From: Hemibagrus wyckioides
Lineage: Eukaryota > Chordata > Actinopteri > Siluriformes > Bagridae
Reading direction: 5' to 3'
Length of the DNA stretch: 64,000 bases
NCBI RefSeq assembly: GCF_019097595.1
Contig: NC_080719.1
Coordinates: forward strand, 15,021,001 to 15,085,000
Shown here: in pieces, positions 14,201 to 23,519 of the stretch
Position numbering within the stretch: the stretch's first letter is position 1
How the letters are laid out: each line of letters begins with the position of its first letter
The notes under the pieces: model-generated
Databases searched by the model: none
What the model saw: only the letters and a program-made list of their open reading frames with translations
What the model was told of the DNA's origin: nothing
Program-made: the position numbers and the translations under genes

Positions 14201-17200
14201 TTCAGATTTGCATTGAAGCTACAAGACTAACTCAAGTTGTGGGTTGTGGGTCAAGACCCACAACTAAAAAATATCAAACTTTAGATATAATTTGTCTTTT
14301 CAGATTGATTTGTAGCATTTGGGTCTGACTGATATGTTTAGTCTCTAAGCCATGTGTAATGTTCTTTATAAAGTTGTCTGTAGAAGAGGTTAATGCAACA
14401 CAATTCAAGCCAAATGCTAGTGTGAAATCTGTTGTGTGCCAAACCCAGAATGGAGCTCCGATGGTCCCGAGTGGAGTTGATGGCATCCTGTTATCGTGTG
14501 TGTGAGAACGCAGGAACTCTAGCTGTGCAGGTGATGCGCAGTGGGAACAGCGTAGACCCTGCCTTTGTTGGCATCCAGGTGAATATCAACAATAGCAATA
14601 AAGTTTGAGGAAATAAAAGTGTTTCATGCTGGCTTGGTGTAAAGGGGAAAATTGAGTTTGGTGTGATGTAAAGTAAATGATTTATTTTTTCTCTTTCAGG
14701 TAGAAGATGGAACAGCAAAGGTGGGAAAGGACTTCACTCACAGCTCGGCTAGTCTGATACAGTTTGATCCAGGTGTCTTGACTTTTATTTTCTATTAGTA
14801 CTTTCAGTTCAGTGTATTCACTTTGTAAATGTGTTTGTGTGTGTGTGTGTGTACATAATAAATACACACATACCGGCACATTCAGGCAGTTTTCTATCAG
14901 CCAATCATGCAGCGGCAGCAGCAGAGTGCATAAAACCATGCAGACACAGGTCAAGAGCTTCAGTTAATGTTAGAAAATTGAGAAAAAGTTTGATCTCTGT
15001 GATCATGGTATGGTTGTTGGTGCCAGGTGGACTCATCTGAGTATTTCAGAAACTGCTGATCTCTTTACAACCATGCAGAGCATAAAAGCATCTTGGAATG
15101 CACATCAAACCTTATCAGGTTCTGCTCCTGTCAGCCAAGTACAGAAATATGAAACCTGAAACATTTCAAGAATTAAAAAAATTCTAATCTTTACCTGTCC
15201 AGATCCGGTGATTGTGTTGCATATGATTTTTGAGCCTCAGATTCCTGTACTTTACTGACAGTGTGACTTCTGCTGTTATAGCCCATCCACCCAAAGGTCC
15301 CATGTTTTGTGCATGCTCAGGGTCTCTTCTGCTCTCCACAGAGTGATTATTTAAGTTATTATATTCTTCCTGGCAGCTAGAACCAATCTGGCCATTTTCA
15401 TCTATAATCACATATTAGCAAGGCATTTCTACCCACAGAACTGTCGTTTATTGAATGTTTTTTCTTTATTGCAAAATTCTAAGGAAACTCTAGAGACTCA
15501 ACTCCAGATGATCAGCAGTTTCTGAAGAACTTTAACCAGCCCATCTGGCACCAACAACCATGCCACGATTAAAGTCACAGAGATCACACTTTTTCTTCAT
15601 TCTGATGTGAACATTAACTGTAGTTCTTGACCTACATCTGCAACTTTTTATATATTGAGTATATTAAGCTGACAAACTGATTATATTTTTTAAAAAATCG
15701 TTAATATTTAATTACTAATTAGACTAATTAGTTTTCATCCATGTTTCAAATTTTAGATAATGTATGTTGTGTCTGTGTGTTTGTTAAAGTGTACAAGTGA
15801 GGAAGACCATCCCCTATGTTATACTCTCTGTATTCCCCTCTTTTATAGGAGTCACAGTGAAATTTTGGAATATTTACCTCAAAGATGATGGACTGGAGGA
15901 GAACCATGAGAGGCTGGAGGTGGTGCTAAAAGCCCAGAAGAATGTTGTTTTAGGTGCAAGAAGCAGAGCCTCAGTGGAGATTGTGGATCCCAGACATGGT
16001 ATAATCCCCAGTGCATGCACATTTTTTACCAAAATAACTCGGAAGATATATAACGGATTTTGAATGTCAATTTTGTGTTGATACAAACCTGTTGTACATT
16101 ATTTAATGACTATGCTTTTCTTCTTTTTAACATAGTATCATGTCCATGTCATGCCACTTGCTATATAGGCCCTTTTCACTAATTACTGTGGCTGATGAGT
16201 CTTCCAATTGGTTCAGTCATAAAGGTTCTGTTCTCTTGTAGTCTGTAGCAGCTTTAGGCCACAAGTGCTAAAAGTTGCACCTCTAGTTTATATTATATAT
16301 TTATATGTCCTTCATTAGGTAGATGTGACCCAGATGACCTGATTGTTGAGGATGATGAGAAAAGAACTCCTTTTATAACTCCTCCACGAATCCACAATCC
16401 TCCACATCCACCAACACCAGGAGCAGCAGAAGACGACTTCACACCAGACCCAAACACTGGGAATGTATGGGAGAACTATCCACCAAGAGGAGATGTCCCA
16501 TATCGCACACAGTTTATTCGCTTCAGTGGTGGGGAGGCAGCAGATCAGCCGTCCTTCAGCCAAGGAAACACACAGCCAAGAGTGCTAGGGAACAGTGGAT
16601 CTGGAGTGAGACAGGAATCTTCACATACACATTGGGTATTAAATACTCAATCTCTTCAGCCTGAATATTTTGCGTTGAGCAATACTTGCAGAAACATGCA
16701 GTTGAGCAATACTTTGAGAAATTCTGACAGTACATTTATGTTTTCTAGGAATAGTTCTATTATTCATCTTAGTAATACTGCATTACAACAGTAATAGTGC
16801 ACTATTCAGATGGTATGATGAAACATTCTGAAAAATGGACATGGTTTAAGCTCTGTGCAACTCCATATAGAACTCTATATCACGATATCTGCTCACTATC
16901 ACTGTATAACTGTATAAGAAGTCTGTACCACAAGAACAAGTCTTAAATTATTTATTTACTGAAATCTCTAGAACATTTTATAAAAAAGTGGCTTATTAAG
17001 CAGCACATTCATTCTGTCTCTGTTTTATTTAACATGCTCCCAATCCTTAAAGTTTTAAGAATTTTTTAGGGAGCCATAATTTTTTTGTGACACTGTTGTC
17101 TTAAACCCATATTGCAAAAGGTTAATTGAGATCATTATTTTATATTTTTCTTACTATTTTATTAGACATTACTTACCTGCCTAAACTCCCAGGATATGTC

Positions 17201-18857
17201 AGTGGGTCCAGACCTGTATACCTGCATACATTTATTTTAGTTTCTCTGTAGTTACTGAATACTTTTTAAAACAATAACCTGACAGATAAGACTGGATTTT
17301 AAGGATGAAATTTTCAATTTTGGCTATTAGCTTTATAGATTGACTCCAGTAAGGCCGGCGTTGGAAATACCAGTGCCTCGTGTCCACCCAGAACTTGAGA
17401 TCATGCCAATCTGGAACTGGCCTGAGACTCCTCAGAGAGACACATTTTCTACCAGCTTAACGTCAGCTGTACGCCAACAAAAGGTTAGCACATCTAATTA
17501 TTGATTATGAGACTTATTTAAAAATATATTGCGTTATTAGAATCTCTCATTCACAAAACTTTATATCTTCTTCCATTCTTTTATATTTAGTCTGCAAAGG
17601 CTGTTAGTGTTGGCTGTCCTTCTGGGTGGAGCCATTACAGAAAGCATTGCTACATCCTAGGCCCAGGTCAAGCCACCTTGAGGAATGCTCAGCGTGCATG
17701 CGCAGTGTATGTTAATCAAAATACCTCCCTCTTGCACTAAATTTGATTGTGTATATATACACTGCTCACAAAAAGTTAAGGAACGCAGGAACACATTGAT
17801 ACAGAGAGACTGGAAGAGTCACAGAAAGGCATAGAAGTGGACGTCCTTTGGCCACATCCCACGTTGATGACCGCTTCATTGTGAACAGTGCCCTGCGGAA
17901 CCGGATGATGAATGCCACTCAACTCCAGGCACATTTAAGGGAGGTGAGAGGCACCCAAGTGTCACATCAGACCATTCGAAACCGTTTACATCAGCGTGGT
18001 CTGCGTGCTAGACCTGCAAGGGTACCTGACCACACCACCAGGCATCTTGCATGGGCCAGGGAGCATTTACGCTGGACGAGGGACCAGTGGGCCTCAGTGC
18101 TGTTCTCTGATGAAAGTCGATTCACGCTGAGCAGAAATGATGGCCACCACGATGTTGGAGATGTCAAGGAGAGCGCTATGCATCAGCCACTGTTGTGGTG
18201 GTGTTACAGTCTGGGCAGGTGTGTCTACTCAATACAGAACTGCCCTACATCTTGTGAATGGTACAGTGACAAGCCGATACCTACGTGAATAACATCATTA
18301 ATCCAGTCATTGTGCCCCTGCATAAACAACATAGGCCTAATTTCATCTTCATGGACGACAGTGCTCCAGCTCATCGAGGTCACATCATTAGGGAACACTG
18401 GAGGTTGGGGTACCTCAAATGGAGTGGCCTGCACTTGACCTGAATCCCATAGAAAACCTATGGGATCAGCTGAGTCACCGTGTAGAGGCTCGTAACCCTG
18501 CACCCCAGAACCTCAATGACCTGAGGGCCGCCCTTCAAGAAGGGTGGAATGCCATGCCTCGGGAGACAATAAGTCGACTCGTGAACAGCACGAGGCGTCG
18601 TTGTCAAGCTGTAATTGATGGTCAAGGGCACATGACAAATTATTGAGACATTGACTTTTTTTGTTGTGGTATACCCACCACTGTTGTTGGCTTTTGTTTC
18701 AAGAAATTGTTTGAGATGAGGAAATCACCATTGTATGTTTCTGCTTAAATGCCCTACTTTTGTGATATAATATCACTGTAGCGTCAACTTTTTACATTTT
18801 CCATAAATTTCACCCAAAAGCCAAATATCCTTAACTTTTTGTCAGTTTGTCAGTAGT

Positions 18858-18956
<99 letters not shown>

Positions 18957-19490
18957 ATGTATATATACAAATGTATATGTATATATAACTATATCCCTTG
19001 TTTTCTTTCACTGATCCTACAAATCCAGGCTGGACAGTCACTTGACGAGTGTTCGTTCCAAGAAACATATGAAGTGGCTGTGGAGATTTGCTGGAAAACA
19101 ACCATTTTGGATTGGTGAGGATACAAACTACGTTCCTCTAGGCTTCACCAAGAACTGTAATATTTTGCAATGAATCACAATATGATATCTCACCCACTGT
19201 ATAATATACTGTAAAGCATTAGATGTGATGTTTTCAGTGTGGTCATTTTTATGGATGCTGTGTGTGTAGGGCTTTCTGGATCTCCAGGCCAGTGGTTTTG
19301 GGCCGACAGCACGAGACTGAAATTCTCCAGACTTGAGAAGAACAAAAACTCAGACAGTCATGGCCACAGTGGCTCCACCCGCAGCTGTGTGCTAGCCCGG
19401 GACCAAAGAATATGGACTAGAGAAAACTGCAATACAACAATAGCAGAACACAAATATATTTGTTCAGCACATGCAGAAGTCAGCAAATAA
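39..19490 (+). CDS. frem1: FRAS1-related extracellular matrix protein 1 (3' part of gene, 5' end outside window)
   Basis: Secreted basement-membrane protein; in the family it works with FRAS1 and FREM2 in epithelial-mesenchymal adhesion (skin, fin fold, kidney). I see 21 exons encoding the last 1300 residues: 39-132, 308-560, 779-970, 3322-3507, 3601-3797, 4182-4407, 5768-5912, 6400-6541, 6628-6823, 8069-8333, 10525-10939, 11935-12136, 12225-12369, 14449-14578, 14700-14772, 15849-15998, 16319-16635, 17331-17483, 17591-17706, 19029-19114, 19270-19490. Order: CSPG repeats, Calx-beta, Pro-rich linker, C-type lectin domain, stop TAA at 19488. A terminal lectin domain after CSPG and Calx-beta separates FREM1 from FREM2, FREM3 and FRAS1. 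Introns after 10939 and 12136 use GC donors. The junction 16635/17331 was chosen because it keeps frame with good GT and AG sites; it is the least certain one. Which teleost duplicate (a or b) this is cannot be told. Confidence 0.93.
971..3321 (+). other. frem1 intron 3, no gene seen
   Basis: A 2.35 kb intron. Read in all frames it shows only short, composition-driven reading frames without recognisable domains. Around 2690-2810 the + strand is purine-rich (GA-rich). The only structured item I see is the 20-bp palindrome at 1895-1914, listed separately. I recognise no transposon. Confidence 0.6.
1895..1914. repeat. Perfect 20-bp palindrome with a TATATAA core
   Basis: CCTCCCTTATATAAGGGAGG equals its own reverse complement. 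The core resembles a TATA box, and the CC-(A/T)8-GG centre is two bases too long for a canonical CArG/SRF site. It lies deep in frem1 intron 3, about 950 bp after the donor. A functional role is not established. Confidence 0.6.
3895..4060 (+). mobile_element. Degenerate SINE remnant in frem1 intron 5
   Basis: The stretch resembles the common fish tRNA-derived SINE body: a GGTGCCATGGTGGTG-like head, a GCTTCCTCACAG segment, then TTTCCTCCCAGCTCA and a TGGACTGGCTAA-like segment in the usual order. It is strongly diverged, and no target-site duplication was found. Assignment rests on recalled family sequence, so treat it as tentative. Confidence 0.35.
4408..5767 (+). other. frem1 intron 6 with a short GC-richer patch
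   Basis: No coding exon is recognisable between the donor at 4408 and the acceptor at 5767. The first 270 bases (about 4440-4680) are less AT-rich than the surroundings and contain a CTCF-core-like AGAGGGCGC at 4523-4531. The rest is AT-rich sequence in which I see nothing. Confidence 0.5.
6824..8068 (+). other. frem1 intron 9, no gene seen
   Basis: AT-rich intron sequence. It holds a short (CA)n microsatellite near 7984-8008, just upstream of exon 10. No transposon ends or conserved reading frame were recognised. Confidence 0.55.
8334..10524 (+). other. frem1 intron 10, no gene seen
   Basis: A 2.2 kb intron. It carries a short (AAAT)n run at about 8983-9005 and poly-T-rich stretches near 9060-9175. 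I found no recognisable exon, RNA gene or mobile element in it. Confidence 0.55.
11203..11240 (+). repeat. (AAAT)n microsatellite
   Basis: About nine tandem copies of a four-base AAAT-type unit in frem1 intron 11, about 100 bp upstream of the much longer five-base repeat. Confidence 0.85.
11345..11515 (+). repeat. (TAATA)n minisatellite-like array, about 34 copies
   Basis: A nearly perfect array of a 5-bp A/T-only unit spanning about 170 bp in frem1 intron 11. On the opposite strand it reads as a long artificial Tyr/Ile-rich frame, which is not a gene. Its length and purity suggest it is polymorphic. Confidence 0.95.
12521..13607. mobile_element. hAT-type DNA transposon, non-autonomous, disrupted by a SINE
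   Basis: Terminal inverted repeats are visible: the left end begins CAGGGGTCCCCAAAC, and the right end reads GTTTGGGGAGCCCTG, its complement with one mismatch. The element is flanked by an 8-bp duplication matching 7 of 8 (ATTTAACC at 12513-12520, GTTTAACC at 13608-13615). An 8-bp duplication and CAG...CTG ends are hallmarks of the hAT superfamily. No transposase frame remains. It sits in frem1 intron 13, and a SINE with its own duplication is nested inside at 13185-13541. Confidence 0.85.
13185..13541 (+). mobile_element. tRNA-related SINE with ATGG tail, nested in the hAT element
   Basis: The head has Pol III-type boxes: an A-box-like TTAGTGGTTAGCACTGG and a B-box-like GGTTCAAATCC. A body typical of teleost SINEs follows (TGTGTGGAGTTTGCATGTTC, later GGGATAGGCTCCAGC), ending in an ATGGATGG tail. 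A perfect 15-bp target-site duplication, ATGTCTCTGGCATTG, flanks it at 13170-13184 and 13542-13556. The duplicated bases belong to the hAT element, so the SINE inserted second. Confidence 0.85.
14449..15998 (+). other. frem1: FREM1 Calx-beta domain (exons 14-16)
   Basis: Three exons (14449-14578, 14700-14772, 15849-15998) encode one Calx-beta domain. It opens with [12 protein letters not shown] and a YxVxExxGxLxVxVxRSG strand, has the VGxDF(T/S) turn (KVGKDFT), and ends with the acidic [15 protein letters not shown] segment that carries the expected Ca-binding acidic residues. Placement between the last CSPG repeat and the linker matches FREM1. Confidence 0.88.
14880..15643. mobile_element. 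Fold-back Tc1-like composite in frem1 intron 15
   Basis: The left arm (about 14937-15060) reads forward as the 5' part of a Tc1-like element whose family has the phrases TGATCTCTGTGA and ATGGTTGTTGGTGCCA. The right arm (about 15511-15643) is an inverted copy of the same segment (TGGCACCAACAACCATGCCA, TCACAGAGATCACA). Between them, 15180-15500 carries decayed transposase-like coding sequence on the minus strand. A CA/GT-rich tract precedes the left arm. The element is non-functional. It resembles the family seen at 62061-62683. Confidence 0.72.
16319..17483 (+). other. frem1: FREM1 proline-rich linker (exons 17-18)
   Basis: Exons 16319-16635 and 17331-17483 encode about 156 residues linking Calx-beta to the lectin domain. 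The sequence is acidic at the start, then rich in Pro, Thr, Gly and Ser ([18 protein letters not shown]), so probably disordered or O-glycosylated. The exon 17 donor (TGG then GTATTA) and exon 18 acceptor (GGCTATTAG then CTT) are both phase 0. An acceptor eight bases further in (CTTTATAG) would break the frame. Confidence 0.7.
17760..18856 (+). mobile_element. Decayed full-length Tc1-like transposon in frem1 intron 19
   Basis: Ends are inverted repeats, GCTCACAAAAAGTTAAGGAA at left and TCCTTAACTTTTTGT near the right end, next to TA dinucleotides as for Tc1/mariner insertion. Inside, a + strand transposase is readable in pieces: an HTH segment with [19 protein letters not shown] at about 17915-17970, first catalytic D in FSDESRF (18103-18123), second D in FMDDSAPAH (about 18349-18375), and E in [10 protein letters not shown] (about 18437-18466). 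Frame breaks separate these blocks, so no intact DD34E enzyme is made. Confidence 0.88.
18861..18953 (+). repeat. (TA)n followed by (TG)n microsatellite
   Basis: A long TA run passes directly into a TG run immediately after the right end of the Tc1-like element and about 75 bp before frem1 exon 20. Confidence 0.95.
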
Positions 19491-19550
19491 AGAGACAATG
19501 AATATGTCTTTATTCAGCTTGTGACACTTCTTTCTTACTTGTAAACCATT

Positions 19551-19658
19551 AATAAATATTTTATATATTATTTGACCAGTCTGTTTTCCTTTTTCAATTA
19601 CAAAATATTTTGCATAATATTTGTTTAAAGGTGTGCTGTAATATACGTAAAGAATAAA
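19551..19658 (+). terminator. frem1 polyadenylation signals
   Basis: Two AATAAA hexamers at 19551-19556 and 19653-19658, 61 and 163 bp after the frem1 stop. They imply a short 3' UTR ending before about 19690. Which one is used cannot be told. Confidence 0.6.
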
Positions 19659-19718
19659 AGACAATTAGATGTGCTGTTATAGGAAAACATTTAAAATCAA
19701 TGCAGAGGTAAGTACCAC

Positions 19719-19721
<3 letters not shown>

Positions 19722-19758
<37 letters not shown>
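19722..19758 (+). repeat. (TG)n microsatellite
   Basis: About 18 TG units in the frem1-atpaf1 intergenic space. Apart from this and a TTTG run near 20268-20297, the region 19690-20340 shows nothing I recognise. Confidence 0.9.
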
Positions 19759-19760
<2 letters not shown>

Positions 19761-20344
19761 ATTTTATGCATTCTGCATTACCGAACATTAGTTTTTCATT
19801 AAAAAGTAGAATGGTACATGGTTATGTCAGGAAGGAGATTAACATATAGTTTATTAGTCTTTACCGTTCTTTGTTGTATGTTTTTATGTCGACCTATTAT
19901 TTCATTTTCATCATCATTCATCACATTCATCATCATTTCTTTGCATTTTTTTTGCATGTGCATCAGACTGTAGTCATGTGCATAATTACAGTACTGTATG
20001 TGACATTGAAATACTGTAGTTTCAGCTTTGCATGTATATTTGATATGTTTATTCTGCTATTTTAATCAACTCCTAATATACATGGAAAGCTAGCTATAAT
20101 CTTAATTCCATTCGATTATTAACCTTTTCCCGTGCAAAACAAAAAACTTTATACACCATGTTGGCTTAAGTACATTTGTAAAAGATATTTAAGCAAAATT
20201 TAGGAATGAAAGGAAACATTTTTAAAAGGCAAGCTAAAAGACTCAGCTTTTCTTGCTTTGTGCATTTATTTGTTTGTTTGTTTGTTTGTTTGTTTATTAC
20301 TATGTTGGTACAAAATTTGTTTTGATACTTTTTAGTCTGTTTTG

Positions 20345-20408
20345 TGTAAGCGGAACCAATAACTGCGGGAAGTTAGACGGAACATTATTGATGTGCGACG
20401 AGGAGAAA
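20345..20408 (+). promoter_or_regulatory. Candidate atpaf1 core promoter / 5' leader
   Basis: Just upstream of the atpaf1 start are an ETS-like CGGAA (20351-20355) and a CCAAT (20356-20360), in a short patch containing CpGs that contrasts with the AT-rich flank. This layout is typical of TATA-less housekeeping and mitochondrial-function genes. Inferred only. Confidence 0.35.
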
Positions 20409-23400
20409 ATGGCGGCGGCCATGGTGCAAATGGCCTGCTTATACCGTGGGATGTTAGCGGTGAGAGCTGCGGGGATTCGACCCCTTATACCTGGACTTGT
20501 GCCGAATCAGCTTAGGGCTTTTTCTGTGACAAAGGAGCCGGAATTAGAGGAAAACCCGTATTATAGTAAATATGAAGAGAAGATCAGAAAACTGCGGAGG
20601 TACGCTAAGGTTAATTGTTATATTAGAGTGCTACACCTATAACATATCACAATCTAACCCTTCTACAACACTATCAAAATATAATAATAGCATCCTATCA
20701 TAATAAACGTCAAAATAACTGGGGGAAAAATATACAGATTGGGTCATATTATGTAGCATGTTTTCTATGGTGTTCTGAATGTTATGTACCTTATGCTACA
20801 TTTAAGTAATTTACTCACCATAACATTTCAGCTTGTCTGTACATAAATAAATCTGACGAATAATGTCAGATTTGGGCAGAGATACGTTATGGCTACAAGA
20901 TTAAAATGTTGTTGTTTGGATTGTAGACTCAATTGCAGTGATATCTACCTTTCTGTCTATCTCCCCCTCCTTCTCTCTGTCTCTCTCTCTATGTATATAA
21001 AATCACATGCATGTATATAATCAATCAGTCATCTTTTTGTTGTATCACCAGCACCAAACCTCAAGAATTCAAAGCCCGCCTGGAGAAGTGCAGTGAGATA
21101 AAGAAGGAACCTGTTGGACACTCGAAACAAGCTGACTTCATTAAACTGATGGAGCAGGAGGTAACTGACAGCTGAAACGAAGACATGTTCCTGTTCGTTC
21201 ATTGCCCATGTTTCCGTAGCCTACACCTCGTAATATGTTACTGCTCTCCTTTAATGTGGACTGTTTTTCCTCTCATGCTTCCAGAAAGATAAGGAAAACA
21301 AAACTGGATCTGGAGGTTTTACCAAAAACAAGGTAGCAGAATTCTACATATGCTGTACTAAGATTTATTTAGTTCTCTGTTATTCAACTGTTTCGTTTGT
21401 TTGTTTTTGTTACAGACATTAGATTCAATCCTCAACCTTGACATGGTGAAGGACAAGTCTGGTCCTGAAATTGGAGAGGTGACCATATTAGTTATTGAAT
21501 GAAACATCTGTAATATGTATTTTAGATATACTGTATGTATAATTAGCACATGGTGAATCATTTAAGCATGGTGTTGGCCACAAGATAATTACATTTATTA
21601 GTTACTAGTTGGAATATTAAACAAACTTTCTTTTGTGTAGCTTTGGATGAACTACTTCTCAACAAAAGACACAATCAGCGCTGTCATACCAGTGAGTAAG
21701 CTCATTTCTTTATTTTGCTGGTGTATGATAAAATGACTGAATTTAGGGAAAAAATGTAAACAATGACACATGTATCTAGTTCACAGTAACTAAATCATTT
21801 TTATACTTCAGGGCTCAACCTTTGAGAAGATCATCAACCATGCCAAGTTGTGCCCAACGGTAAGATATACAGTGATGATATTCTCAAGAAAAGTGCTTAT
21901 TTAATCCTGGAACATGGAGGCTGCTTTCATATAGGCAGTGCTCAGTCTGGTAACGCTTTACATTATATGCCCTCTTTGTGTTTTGGTTTGTTAAATTATG
22001 TGTACTGTGGAACCAACTTGTGTACATATTTTGACTCGGCCAAACATACTAATAGTTGTTGTGGTGCCCTTAGAGTTTCCATTTATTTCAGTCAGCTATT
22101 CAAGTATTAGCAGTGCTTTCTCCTACTAAGATCTGCAATACTAAACACCATGAAACCTGCAGAACCCTGAGATCTCTAGCAGAAATATCATTTGTGTTAC
22201 TGTTACCCTGGAGTACCTTTCCTGTATTTGCTACTCTAACACACATTTCAGCTGATGAAGGACTGAAGATCAGATCGGGTTCGGGAGTGCACTGATGTTT
22301 GTCCCAGGGGGAATACATTGATATGACCATGGTTCAGAACCAGATATTTATATGAAGAAGATGATAAAACACAATTTCACCACAAGGTGGCAGCATTGAT
22401 TTAATATCTGCAGCTAAAGAGTCCCGTTAATATTTTATTTCGTTCCATGTTATACTCTGTATATGGTTTTCAAACAAAAAATAGGTTTATATAAATAATA
22501 GAACAATAATAAATATCAGTTAAATAATAGGTTTGTTTGGGCATATATTTTTTAAGAAGTAAATCATTTGAATGTACTATGTAAAATGTATCTGAAAATA
22601 TTTGCAATGGATTTTTTATCAAGTTTTATCAAGACGTTATCACAATCATATTACTATTACATTTTTTCTTATTACTTTATTGATTCATTAGTGAATTAAC
22701 CAGCCTTCATCAGTGAATTAACCTGAGATAGGCACAGGCTCCCCGTGACCCGAGGAAATGAAATTAGTGAATTAACCTTGTTTTCTTTTTTTACAACAGT
22801 TTCTGTACGCTCTGCCCCGGAAAGAAGGATACGAATTCTTTCTGGGTCAATGGGCTGGTCCGGAGCTACACTTCACCTCCCTCATCAATGTTCAGGTAAA
22901 AAGTCCTTGTGGACGGGCTAATATACATCCCAGTGCAAAGCTTTCTGTTTGTTAATGCAATGCAAATTTCCTACTAGACTATGGGAGAAAACGCTCCCAG
23001 CCAGCTGATTCTGTACCACTACTCAGACCTGAAGCAGGACAAGGACATCGTGCTCATGACTGCTGAAATGGATAGCAAGTTTGTTGTGAGTAGCATACTC
23101 AAGAGACTGTTTTGATAATACACTTATTCAAAGAATATCTGGGTTAATAGTGTAATTTATAGTTAAATTTTAGTTCAGTTTGTGTGATGATAAATTGGCT
23201 TCCATTAATTGTAAACATTTGCTCCAGTTTAAATCCAAAGTGGGAAATGTTTCTCAAGTTTATTTTTGGTCAGACTGTTCCTTTATTATTTAAATACATG
23301 TTCTGCATATTTTATGTTCTCTCTTATGCCCATGTTTTCCAGACGGTTCACGAAGCCCAATGCTTAGCCAATCAGGTGCAATTATTCTATGCAGCTCAGA

Positions 23401-23519
23401 GACATGAGACTTTTCAACTAGTAGAGACGTTCAACCACAGACCAGCGGAGTTTAAACACATGGCTGTGATCACAGAGCTCGAGCAGAGCGGGGTAGGACA
23501 GACTGTCACTGCAAAGTAA
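20409..23519 (+). CDS. atpaf1: ATP synthase mitochondrial F1 complex assembly factor 1
   Basis: Atp11-family chaperone of the mitochondrial matrix that binds free F1 beta subunits during ATP synthase assembly. Nine exons, 296 aa: 20409-20599, 21052-21160, 21285-21332, 21416-21478, 21641-21691, 21812-21859, 22800-22895, 22978-23085, 23343-23519. The N-terminus is rich in Arg, Ala and Leu without acidic residues until about residue 44, as expected of a mitochondrial presequence. Recognisable conserved blocks are [47 protein letters not shown] and [24 protein letters not shown]. Human ATPAF1 is slightly longer, mainly at the N-terminus. An in-frame ATG six codons upstream (20391) would add MCDEEK; the 20409 start matches the mammalian MAA-type start better. 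All junctions are GT-AG. Confidence 0.95.
22702..22762. mobile_element. Very short SINE 3'-tail insertion in atpaf1 intron 6
   Basis: A roughly 60-bp insert containing the SINE-tail phrase GATAGGCACAGGCTCCCCGT is flanked by a perfect 15-bp direct repeat, ATTAGTGAATTAACC, at 22687-22701 and 22763-22777. The tail matches the end of the SINE at 13185-13541 in part (GGGATAGGCTCC...CCCATGACCC). It looks like a strongly 5'-truncated retroposition event. A partial third copy of the repeat word lies inside the insert. Confidence 0.6.

Larger units (their letters stand above)
17591..19490 (+). other. frem1: FREM1 C-type lectin-like domain (exons 19-21)
   Basis: Exons 17591-17706, 19029-19114 and 19270-19490 encode a long-form CTLD of about 140 residues. 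It opens with CPSGW...HCY, followed by [15 protein letters not shown], a WIGL motif ([13 protein letters not shown]), then SCVLARD...WTRENC and the terminal YICSA. All six expected cysteines (three disulfides) are present. The EPN/QPD and WND motifs used for Ca-dependent sugar binding are absent, as is common in non-lectin CTLDs. A Tc1-like element has inserted in the intron between the first two exons. Confidence 0.9.

Noticed and set aside
16675..16730. Repeated TTGAGCAATACTT words after frem1 exon 17 as coding sequence
   Set aside because: The frame stays open to 16791, but the sequence is not conserved-looking, and the donor at 16636 joins exon 18 in frame.
20391..20408. Upstream in-frame ATG of atpaf1 as the true start
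   Set aside because: It would put Asp-Glu-Glu-Lys in front of the mitochondrial presequence. The 20409 start matches the mammalian N-terminus, though the upstream ATG cannot be excluded.
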